Shown piece by piece: positions 1-5,710 of a stretch of 5,946 bases of DNA. The stretch is from positions 1 through 5,946 of the forward strand of contig JAEZZV010000201.1 of the NCBI GenBank assembly GCA_023418375.1, given 5' to 3'. A model generated the notes under the pieces. That model saw only the letters and a list, made by a program, of their open reading frames with translations. It was not told the origin of the DNA and did not search any database. Position numbers and translations under genes: made by a program. This DNA is from Actinomycetes bacterium. Lineage in GTDB: Bacteria; Actinomycetota; Actinomycetes; Actinomycetales; Cellulomonadaceae. Each line of letters opens with the position of its first letter. Positions within the stretch are counted from its first letter, which is position 1.

Positions 1-463
1 GGGCACGAGCGACCGCCGGCTGGCCGCGTTCGCGCAGCGACGCCTGGCCGGCGTGAGCGTGGCATGCACCGAGCTCGGCGTCGCGGCGCCCGTGGTGTGC
101 GACCTCGCGCTGACCCCTGCGTCCGCGCTCGCCGCGGCGCGCGTCTGGGCGGAGGCCGGCGTCGACGCGGTGGCGGCGTACAACGACGACGTGGGTCTGG
201 CGGTGCTGGCGGGCCTGCGCGACGCAGGCGTGATCGTGCCGGACGACGTCGCGGTCATCGGCGTGGACGACATCCCGGCGGCCGCGCTGGCCAGCCCCGC
301 GCTGAGCTCGGTCGACCAGGCGATCGACCGGCAGGCCGCCTACCTCGCCGCCTGCACGCTCGCGGCACTCGACGGCGAGCCGTGGCCCGAGCGGCCGGGG
401 GACCTGCACACGGTGGTCGCCCGGGCGTCCAGCGCCCCGCGGCGCCAGGTGCCCGAGCGCTGA
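1..463 (+). CDS. LacI-family transcriptional regulator, C-terminal part (5' truncated by window)
   Basis: The frame is open from base 2 to the TGA at 461-463, giving 153 visible codons; the start and the N-terminal helix-turn-helix lie outside the window. What remains is the end of the periplasmic-binding-protein-like effector domain of LacI/GalR regulators. The diagnostic run is AYNDDVGLAVLAGLRDAG, then VPDDVAVIGVDDIP, then PALSSVDQ, which matches the family pattern ND-x-A-x-G..L..G..VP-D-x-x-V-x-G-x-DD....P.L(T/S)(T/S)V. Members bind sugars or sugar-like effectors and usually repress nearby carbohydrate genes. The gene converges on the GH55-like glycosidase gene at 528-2465, which makes that gene a candidate target; this is inferred from position only. 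The ligand cannot be told from this part. Family assignment is firm. Confidence 0.9.
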   Translation, partial: GTSDRRLAAFAQRRLAGVSVACTELGVAAPVVCDLALTPASALAAARVWAEAGVDAVAAYNDDVGLAVLAGLRDAGVIVPDDVAVIGVDDIPAAALASPALSSVDQAIDRQAAYLAACTLAALDGEPWPERPGDLHTVVARASSAPRRQVPER

Positions 464-477
464 GGCCCGCGCACGGA

Positions 478-523
478 CGGCCCGGCCCCCGGGGGGACCG
501 GGCCGCCGCCCGTGGGGGACGGG
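478..523. terminator. Hairpin region between convergent genes, possible bidirectional terminator
   Basis: Two stem-loops lie in the 64 bases between the two stop codons. In the first, CGGCCCGG (478-485) pairs with CCGGGCCG (498-505); after a C/A mismatch, CCCC (487-490) can continue against GGGG (493-496). In the second, CCCGT (509-513) pairs with ACGGG (519-523) around a GGGGG loop. Neither has a U-tract, so this is not a classic Rho-independent terminator, but U-poor hairpins between convergent genes are common in high-GC actinobacteria. The structure is read directly; the terminator role is inferred. Confidence 0.5.
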
Positions 524-527
524 ACGC

Positions 528-2465
528 TCAGGGCGTCGGGTAGTCGGTCACGAAGACGGGCTGCCCGATGCGGGTGGTGTCGGCCGCCTCGCCGACGTCG
601 TTGACCACGTGGGTGATGGTGCCGGCGGCCAGGTTGACCGTCATGACGTGGTGCAGGCGCACCCCGGGGCGCTCCGGCACCGCGAACCCGCTGGTCGTGA
701 CGATCGACGGGTCGTTCTGGTTGAACACGTAGACGCCGGCGCCGGTGAGAGAGTGTCGCTGGACGTCGTCGCCCACCCGGTAGCCGGCCCAGCCGAGGGT
801 GCCGTCGGGCTGCGTCCAGTCCGCCTGGGTCGGCGGGTCGTACGGCAGCTCGTTCTGGTAGAGCACGACAGTGCCGTCCTCGCCGTTCCACACGGTGTTG
901 AACTGCTGGAAGTGCTCGACGAACAGTCCGGTCGCGGTCACGCGATCGCCGTTCACGACCACGCCGTTCGCGGCCGTGTTCGTCGCCCAGCGGTCGGTGT
1001 CCCCGTTCACGCCCGCGGTGAAGCCCTCGATGCCGTGGTCGGCCCGCCAGACCCAGGTGTGGTCGACCAGGACGTCGTCGGCGTCGATGCGCAGCGCCAC
1101 GTCGGTGCGGCCGACGTGCGGGCCGCCGACGCGGAAGTAGACGTCGCTCAGCGTGATGGGGTTCGCCGCCGAGCCGCCGCCGTGCCGTGGGCCGTGGCCG
1201 TGCCCGTGGCCGTGACCGCGTCCGCCGCCCACCACCATGAGCGCGTCGGACGCCTGCTCCCCCGCGTCGATCGTGACGCCCGCGACGACGACGCCCGGCA
1301 CGTCGGAGACCACGACGGGCGTGGCGCCGTCGGCCGAGGTGAGGGTCGCGTGCCCCATGCCGAGGACGACGGTCCCGGGCCGGGTGACCGTGATGCTCCG
1401 GTCGACGTCGTACACGCCCGGCGTGAGCAGGAGGTGCTTGCCGCGCGCGAGCTGGGAGTTGATCCGCCGGACGGAGTCGCCTGGCTTGGCGACGTAGAAC
1501 TCCGAGACCGGGACGGTGCGCCCCGGCGTCTGCCCCTCGGCCCAGGTGATCCCGCGGGTCCCGGTCCGCGCGTCGGGCACGCGGACCTGGTAGCGCCCGC
1601 CGGCGTCCACGAACAGGTACGGCTTCTCCCGGCTGACGGGAGTGGTGTCGAGGGTCGTGTACGGCGGGTTCGGGAAGGCGGCGTCGTCGGGGGCGCCCTC
1701 GACGCCCGCGAACACCTGGTTCCAGACCGCGTTCGACCACGACCCGACGACGGAGTTGCGGGTGAGCCACTGCTGCTGCGAGCCGTTGACGACGGTGCCG
1801 AACCGGGAGTCGGCGATGAACCCGCCGCTCGCGTACTGGGGGCCGGCCGTGCAGTAGTCCATGAGCGAGAAGACCGGCTCGCCCTCGCCCGCGACCACGT
1901 CCAGTCGCCGGACCGACGCCGCCTGGGAGACCGCCCAGAAGTTGGCCGACGCGCGGCAGCCGTCCGCCCCCGTGGCGGCGATGTCCAGGGTGAGGTTGGA
2001 CAGGGTGCGCCAGAAGTTGACCAGGGCGATGCAGTTCGGGTTCGCCGGGTCGTCGGACAGGCACCGGTTGTAGGCCTCGATCTTGCCCGTGATGCGCACG
2101 TCCGACGGCGAGGCGCCCAGGCCCGCCACCTCGGTGTAGTAGCCGACCTTGAGCTGGAGCGGCTCGGCGTCGGTGCCGTAGCTGCCCGGCAGGAAGAGGA
2201 GGCTCCAGCGGCCAGTGCCCATCTCGTCGTCGACCTGCTGGGCGTGGATCTCGTCGACGGCGGCCTGGATGTCGGCCACCGGCATCGAAGGATCGAACAC
2301 GAGGACCTGTGGGCCGAGGTCCGCGGTGGGTCGGCCGCGGTGGCTCTCGACGCCGTTCGCGGACGTCGCGACCGCCGCGGTCGCGGGGAGCGCCAGAGCG
2401 AGGGTGACCAGTCCGGACAGCAGGGCGGCGGCGCGGCGCCGTCGTCGGGTGGGTGACGGGTGCAT
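528..2465 (-). CDS. Secreted GH55-like beta-helix protein, probable exo-beta-1,3-glucanase
   Basis: A 645-residue exported protein. The N-terminus has an Arg run (residues 7-11), a hydrophobic core (about 12-27) and AxA cleavage sites (ATA 28-30, AVA 31-33), so it is a signal peptide; the Arg pairs give only a weak Tat resemblance. The mature part opens with LVFDPSMPVADIQAAVDEI (55-73) and contains WAVSQ (177-181), GSQQQWLTRN (228-237), FPNPPYTT (264-271), REKPYLFVDAGG (279-290), LLLTPGVYDVD (345-355) and YQNELPYDPP (536-545). From memory these match the actinobacterial GH55 laminarinase group exemplified by SacteLam55A, which is built of two right-handed beta-helix lobes and releases glucose from beta-1,3-glucan. 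E539 in YQNE is the likely general acid and E517 in FVEH a second active-site acid. C135/C145 and C170/C205 could form disulfides. A Gly-His tract is inserted at 413-431. Start: the ATG at 2465 has GGAGAGGA eight bases upstream; an in-frame ATG at 2483 (six more residues) has no ribosome site. Relatives are often called 'adenylyl cyclase', but I see no cyclase motif. Substrate is inferred. Confidence 0.85.
   Translation of the reverse strand: MHPSPTRRRRRAAALLSGLVTLALALPATAAVATSANGVESHRGRPTADLGPQVLVFDPSMPVADIQAAVDEIHAQQVDDEMGTGRWSLLFLPGSYGTDAEPLQLKVGYYTEVAGLGASPSDVRITGKIEAYNRCLSDDPANPNCIALVNFWRTLSNLTLDIAATGADGCRASANFWAVSQAASVRRLDVVAGEGEPVFSLMDYCTAGPQYASGGFIADSRFGTVVNGSQQQWLTRNSVVGSWSNAVWNQVFAGVEGAPDDAAFPNPPYTTLDTTPVSREKPYLFVDAGGRYQVRVPDARTGTRGITWAEGQTPGRTVPVSEFYVAKPGDSVRRINSQLARGKHLLLTPGVYDVDRSITVTRPGTVVLGMGHATLTSADGATPVVVSDVPGVVVAGVTIDAGEQASDALMVVGGGRGHGHGHGHGPRHGGGSAANPITLSDVYFRVGGPHVGRTDVALRIDADDVLVDHTWVWRADHGIEGFTAGVNGDTDRWATNTAANGVVVNGDRVTATGLFVEHFQQFNTVWNGEDGTVVLYQNELPYDPPTQADWTQPDGTLGWAGYRVGDDVQRHSLTGAGVYVFNQNDPSIVTTSGFAVPERPGVRLHHVMTVNLAAGTITHVVNDVGEAADTTRIGQPVFVTDYPTP
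1173..1229 (-). repeat. Gly-His low-complexity tract inside the GH55-like protein
   Basis: Residues 413-431 of the GH55-like protein are almost entirely Gly and His: GGGRGHGHGHGHGPRHGGG. In DNA this is a short imperfect tandem repeat of a hexamer of the form GGCCAC/GGGCAC on the minus strand. It falls between a beta-helix strand (ALMVV) and the conserved NPITLSDVYFRVGG stretch, so it probably forms an exposed loop or turn insertion. Five histidines in eleven residues (418-428) could bind divalent metal, but no metal role is known to me for this family. Replication slippage is a simple origin. Confidence 0.8.
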
Positions 2466-2473
2466 GCGGATCG

Positions 2474-2481
2474 TCCTCTCC
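2474..2481 (-). promoter_or_regulatory. Ribosome binding site deciding the GH55-like start
   Basis: On the minus strand GGAGAGGA is followed by an eight-base spacer and then the ATG at 2465-2463. It overlaps the upstream in-frame ATG at 2483-2481, which itself is preceded by a stretch with no Shine-Dalgarno match. This favours the downstream ATG as the true start. Confidence 0.75.
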
Positions 2482-2492
2482 ATCGAGGCGGT

Positions 2493-2516
2493 GTGAGGTG
2501 ACTCGTGTCACCTCAC
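2493..2516. promoter_or_regulatory. Palindromic operator over the predicted GH55-like transcription start
   Basis: GTGAGGTGAC (2493-2502) and GTCACCTCAC (2507-2516) are exact reverse complements separated by TCGT. A perfect 10-bp arm pair at this position is unlikely by chance. It begins just downstream of the predicted -10 box, so a bound protein would block initiation. A third half-site, CTCAC at 2522-2526, lies one helical turn from CTCAC at 2512-2516 and touches the -10 box; GTGTGAG (2491-2497) and CTCACAC (2522-2528) form a nested outer inverted repeat. The binding protein is unknown. The LacI-family gene at the left edge is the nearest candidate, but a 24-bp site with a 4-bp spacer also suits TetR- or GntR-type proteins. 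The alternative is an RNA hairpin in the 5' leader. Confidence 0.75.
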
Positions 2517-2524
2517 GCCTGCTC

Positions 2525-2552
2525 ACACTAGGAGCCGGACGTGTCGTGTCAA
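2525..2552 (-). promoter_or_regulatory. Sigma-70-type promoter of the GH55-like gene
   Basis: On the minus strand TTGACA (2552-2547) is a perfect -35 box. After a 16-base spacer, TAGTGT (2530-2525) matches the TAnnnT -10 pattern. Transcription would start near 2518-2520, leaving a leader of about 53 bases before the ATG at 2465. Such a consensus-like promoter would be strong for the housekeeping sigma factor, fitting a gene controlled by a repressor at the adjacent palindrome. Boxes are seen directly; activity is inferred. Confidence 0.7.
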
Positions 2553-2734
2553 GAGGGGGCGAACCAGGACCAGCCGCCACGGGAGGCGGTGGGTGCGCTC
2601 CCTCGGTCGGCGGGGGCGAGACGGCGGCCCCAGTACCGGACAAAGCATCGGATGATTGAGGCCATAGGTCCCGGCGAAAAGGCGCGGGTGCCGCACTACG
2701 GTCCTGGGAGGGTGTCAGCGGTGCCGCCCGGACG
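2553..2734. other. Divergent intergenic region upstream of pntA
   Basis: This stretch separates the promoter of the GH55-like gene from the pntA ribosome site. I see no credible gene: short rightward ORFs crossing it have no recognisable protein character. It contains a modest hairpin at 2667-2692, where CCCGGC (2670-2675) pairs with GC and CGGG (2682-2688, one bulged G) around a GAAAAG loop, flanked by GG/CC pairing. TACGGT at 2697-2702 is a possible -10 box for pntA without a convincing -35. No known riboswitch is recognised. Confidence 0.5.
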
Positions 2735-2740
2735 AGGAGG
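2735..2740 (+). promoter_or_regulatory. Ribosome binding site of pntA
   Basis: AGGAGG, within GAGGAGGAG, stands six bases before the ATG at 2747. It is a full consensus Shine-Dalgarno sequence and fixes the pntA start; it suggests efficient translation. Confidence 0.85.
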
Positions 2741-2746
2741 AGCTCG

Positions 2747-4300
2747 ATGAGGATCGGCATTCCCCGCGAGTCACGACCGGGCGAACGGCTGGTGGCTGCC
2801 AGCCCCGCCACGGTGGCCCAGCTCACGAAGCTCGGGTACGACGTCGTGGTCGAGGCCGGGGCGGGCGCTCAGGCCAGCTTCCCGGACGACCAGTACGCGC
2901 AGTCCGGGGCCACGGTGTCCGACGCCGCGGCCGTGTGGTCCGCCGACGTGGTGACCTGCGTCAGCACCCCGCCGGACGAGCGGATCGAGCAGCTGCGTGA
3001 GGGCGCCGTCCTCGTCGCGATGCTGAGCCCGCAGGCCAACCCCCAGATCGCCGAGAAGCTCAACGCGCGCGGTGTGACCGCGCTCGCCCTCGACGCGGTG
3101 CCGCGCATCTCGCGCGCGCAGGCGCTCGACGTCCTGAGCACGCTGTCCAACGTCGCGGGCTACCGCGCCGTGATCGAGGCCGCCGAGGAGTACGGCGGCA
3201 TGTTCACCGGCCAGGTCACCGCCGCGGGCAAGACCGCACCCGCGACGGTGTTCGTCATCGGCGCCGGCGTCGGCGGGCTCGCCGCGATCGGCGCCGCGAA
3301 CAGCCTCGGTGCCCAGGTCCGCGCGTTCGACGTGCGGCCCGAGGTCGCCGAGCAGATCGAGTCGATGGGCGGCACGTTCGTCGCCGCGCCCGAGGCGCAG
3401 CAGGAGGTCAGTGCCGACGGCTACGCCAAGCCGCTCACCCCCGAGCAGCAGGCTGCCGCGATGCACGTCTACGCGGCCGAGGCCAAGCGTGCCGACGTCA
3501 TCATCACCACCGCGCTCGTGCGCGGGAAGGCGCCCATCACGATCACCGCCGACATGGTCGCCACGATGCGGCCGGGCAGCGTCGTCGTCGACCTCGGCGC
3601 CCCCGGCGGCGGCAACTGCGAGCTCACGGTCCCGGGCGAGAAGGTCGTCACCGAGAACGGCGTCGTCATCATCGGCTACACCGACCTGACGAGCAGGATG
3701 CCGCGGCACACCTCGCAGCTCTTCGGGACGAACATCGTCCACCTCATGGCGCTGCTCACCCCGGACAAGAACGGCGAGCTGACGCTGGACCTGGAGGACC
3801 AGGTCCAGCGCGGCATGACGCTCGCGCACCAGGGCGAGGTGCTCTGGCCGCCGCCGCCGGTCGCGGTGTCTGCGGCACCGGCCGGGGTGACCGGGCCGAC
3901 CGAGGAGGAGCTGGCCGAGAAGGCCCGGCTCGCCGCGGCAGCCGCCAAGCGCAAGGCCACGCGCCGCAACGTGCTCTACGGCCTCGGCGCCATCGCGTCG
4001 CTCGTGCTCCTCGCGGCGGCGGACGACGCGACCGTCCAGCACCTCACGGTGTTCGCCCTCGCGGTGATCGTCGGGTTCTACGTGATCTCGAACGTCAACC
4101 ACGCCCTGCACACGCCGCTGATGTCCCAGACGAACGCGATCTCCGGGATCATCCTCGTCGGCGCGCTGCTCCAGGTCGGGTCCGCCGACGCGATCGTCTC
4201 CACCGTGGCCTTCCTCGCCGCGGCCATCGCCAGCATCAACATCTTCGGTGGCTTCCTGGTGACGTACCGGATGCTCGGCATGTTCCGGAAGGACGTGTGA
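2747..4300 (+). CDS. pntA: NAD(P) transhydrogenase subunit alpha
   Basis: Alpha subunit (517 residues; the E. coli one is about 510) of the proton-translocating transhydrogenase, which drives NADH + NADP+ to NAD+ + NADPH with inward proton flow. Residues 1-365 are the cytoplasmic NAD(H)-binding domain dI of the alanine-dehydrogenase/PNT fold. It opens with MRIGIPRES, has SRAQALD at 122-128 (the RAQ motif lining the nicotinamide site), the Rossmann loop GAGVGG at 172-177, and the acidic D195 in AFDVRPE that favours NAD over NADP. The mobile-loop motif MHVYAAEAKRADV at 239-251 includes Y242, and GYTDLTSRMP is at 310-319. A Pro/Ala and charged linker (about 368-407) leads to four hydrophobic segments near 408-425, 433-450, 463-480 and 482-507; TPLMSQTNAISGIILVGALL (456-475) is the conserved membrane signature. 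The ATG has AGGAGG six bases upstream. It is the first gene of an operon with pntB. The domain and helices are in one chain, unlike the split alpha1/alpha2 form of many bacteria. Assignment is secure. Confidence 0.97.
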   Translation: MRIGIPRESRPGERLVAASPATVAQLTKLGYDVVVEAGAGAQASFPDDQYAQSGATVSDAAAVWSADVVTCVSTPPDERIEQLREGAVLVAMLSPQANPQIAEKLNARGVTALALDAVPRISRAQALDVLSTLSNVAGYRAVIEAAEEYGGMFTGQVTAAGKTAPATVFVIGAGVGGLAAIGAANSLGAQVRAFDVRPEVAEQIESMGGTFVAAPEAQQEVSADGYAKPLTPEQQAAAMHVYAAEAKRADVIITTALVRGKAPITITADMVATMRPGSVVVDLGAPGGGNCELTVPGEKVVTENGVVIIGYTDLTSRMPRHTSQLFGTNIVHLMALLTPDKNGELTLDLEDQVQRGMTLAHQGEVLWPPPPVAVSAAPAGVTGPTEEELAEKARLAAAAAKRKATRRNVLYGLGAIASLVLLAAADDATVQHLTVFALAVIVGFYVISNVNHALHTPLMSQTNAISGIILVGALLQVGSADAIVSTVAFLAAAIASINIFGGFLVTYRMLGMFRKDV

Positions 4301-5709
4301 TGACCCTCATCTCCGTGGCGCAGGCCACCTACGTCATCGCCGCCGTGCTCTTCGTGCTCTCCCTCGCGGGCCTGTCCAAGCAGGAGACGGCGCGGCGCGG
4401 CAACATCCTCGGCATGGTCGGCATGGTGCTGGCCCTGGTCGCGACCGTCATCCTCGCGCTCGACCTGAGCGAGCGGGACGTCTGGGTCACCGCCCTGCTC
4501 ATCGCCCTGATCTTCGGGATCGGCGCGACGGCGGGCACCTGGCGCGCCCGGACGGTCGAGATGACGCAGATGCCCGAGCTCATCGCCATCCTGCACAGCT
4601 TCGTCGGTCTGGCCGCCGTGCTCGTCGGCTACAACTCCTACATGACGGAGCCGGCCGAGGCCGTGCACCAGGTCGAGGTCTTCCTGGGCGTCTTCATCGG
4701 CGCCGTGACCTTCACGGGCTCGATCGTCGCCTACCTGAAGCTCTCGGCGAAGATCGGCTCCGCGCCGCTGACGCTCCCCGGCCGGCACTGGATCAACCTC
4801 GGCATCCTCGTCGCGTCCGTGGGCCTGATGGCGTGGTTCATCTCCGGCAACGGCCTCGTGCCGCTCGCCGTGATGACGGGCCTGGCGCTCGCGCTCGGCT
4901 GGCACCTGGTGGCCGCGATCGGCGGCGGAGACATGCCGGTCGTCGTGTCGATGCTCAACTCGTACTCCGGGTGGGCCGCCGCAGCGGCGGGCCTCATGCT
5001 GAGCAACAACCTGCTCATCGTCACCGGCGCGCTCGTCGGCTCCTCCGGTGCCATCCTCAGCTACATCATGTGCAAGGCCATGAACCGGGCGTTCATGAGC
5101 GTCATCCTCGGCGGCTTCGGGTCGGAGGGCGGCAAGGTCGTCTCGGGCGACGCCTACCAGGGCGAGCACCGCGAGATCCTCGCCCCCGAGCTCGCGGACC
5201 TGCTGTACGACGCGCGGTCGGTGGTCATCGTGCCCGGCTACGGCATGGCGGTGGCCAAGGCGCAGTACCCGGTGGCCGACCTGGTCTCCAAGCTGCGCCA
5301 GCACGGCGTCGAGGTCCGGTTCGGCGTGCACCCGGTCGCCGGCCGCCTGCCCGGCCACATGAACGTGCTGCTGGCCGAGGCCAAGGTGCCGTACGACATC
5401 GTGCTCGAGATGGACGAGATCAACGACGACTTCCCGGACACCGACGTCGTGCTGGTCATCGGCGCGAACGACGTCGTCAACCCGTCCGCGCTGGACGACC
5501 CGAACTCCCCGATCGCCGGCATGCCGGTGCTCGAGGTGTGGAAGGCGCACCAGTGCATCGTGTTCAAGCGGTCGATGGCGACCGGCTACGCCGGCGTGCA
5601 GAACCCGCTGTTCTTCAAGGGCAACACGTCGATGTTCTTCGGCGACGCGAAGGTGCAGGTCGAGGCGATCCTCGCCGCGCTGCGCACCCGCGAGGGCGTC
5701 TCTGCCTGA
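4300..5709 (+). CDS. pntB: NAD(P) transhydrogenase subunit beta
   Basis: Beta subunit (469 residues) that joins PntA in the inner membrane. The first 260 residues are hydrophobic, with about nine helices forming most of the proton channel (dII). They include H99 in AILHSFVG, the likely counterpart of the channel histidine known in E. coli, and D211 and N220 in GGGDMPVVVSMLNSYSGW, a nearly invariant stretch. Residues about 285-469 are the cytoplasmic NADP(H)-binding domain dIII: VPGYGMAVAKAQYPV (311-325), HPVAGRLPGHMNVLLAEA (344-361), DEINDDF (372-378), GANDVVNP (388-395) and KRSMATGYAGVQNPLFF (423-439). All key motifs are intact. The start is taken as the ATG at 4300, which shares its A with the pntA stop (TGATG) and has GGAAGGA six bases upstream; an adjacent in-frame GTG at 4297 would place that site only three bases away. 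The overlap implies translational coupling, fitting the equal stoichiometry of the complex. Confidence 0.97.
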   Translation: MTLISVAQATYVIAAVLFVLSLAGLSKQETARRGNILGMVGMVLALVATVILALDLSERDVWVTALLIALIFGIGATAGTWRARTVEMTQMPELIAILHSFVGLAAVLVGYNSYMTEPAEAVHQVEVFLGVFIGAVTFTGSIVAYLKLSAKIGSAPLTLPGRHWINLGILVASVGLMAWFISGNGLVPLAVMTGLALALGWHLVAAIGGGDMPVVVSMLNSYSGWAAAAAGLMLSNNLLIVTGALVGSSGAILSYIMCKAMNRAFMSVILGGFGSEGGKVVSGDAYQGEHREILAPELADLLYDARSVVIVPGYGMAVAKAQYPVADLVSKLRQHGVEVRFGVHPVAGRLPGHMNVLLAEAKVPYDIVLEMDEINDDFPDTDVVLVIGANDVVNPSALDDPNSPIAGMPVLEVWKAHQCIVFKRSMATGYAGVQNPLFFKGNTSMFFGDAKVQVEAILAALRTREGVSA

Positions 5710-5710
5710 C

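Noticed and set aside
609..2456. A 615-codon rightward open frame antisense to the GH55-like gene
   Set aside because: Composition is dominated by Arg, Val, Gly, Asp and His as expected from antisense high-GC codons; no recognisable domain or ribosome site.
528..2465. Adenylyl cyclase identity for the secreted protein
   Set aside because: No cyclase catalytic motif is visible. A signal peptide and beta-helix/GH55-type motifs argue for an extracellular carbohydrate-active enzyme.
2581..2602. GGGAG...CTCCC inverted repeat in the intergenic region
   Set aside because: Only five pairs with a 12-base loop; expected by chance at this GC content.
2453..2750. Short rightward ORFs in the intergenic region before pntA
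   Set aside because: No protein character, and they cross the promoter, operator and ribosome-site elements of the neighbouring genes.
340..2826. An 828-codon leftward open frame covering the GH55-like gene in another frame
   Set aside because: Its product is Arg/Gly/Pro-rich with no family pattern. It is a frame shadow made open by the high GC content, and it overlaps a gene with clear motifs.
2771..4111. A 446-codon leftward open frame antisense to pntA
   Set aside because: Same antisense artefact; no recognisable motifs.
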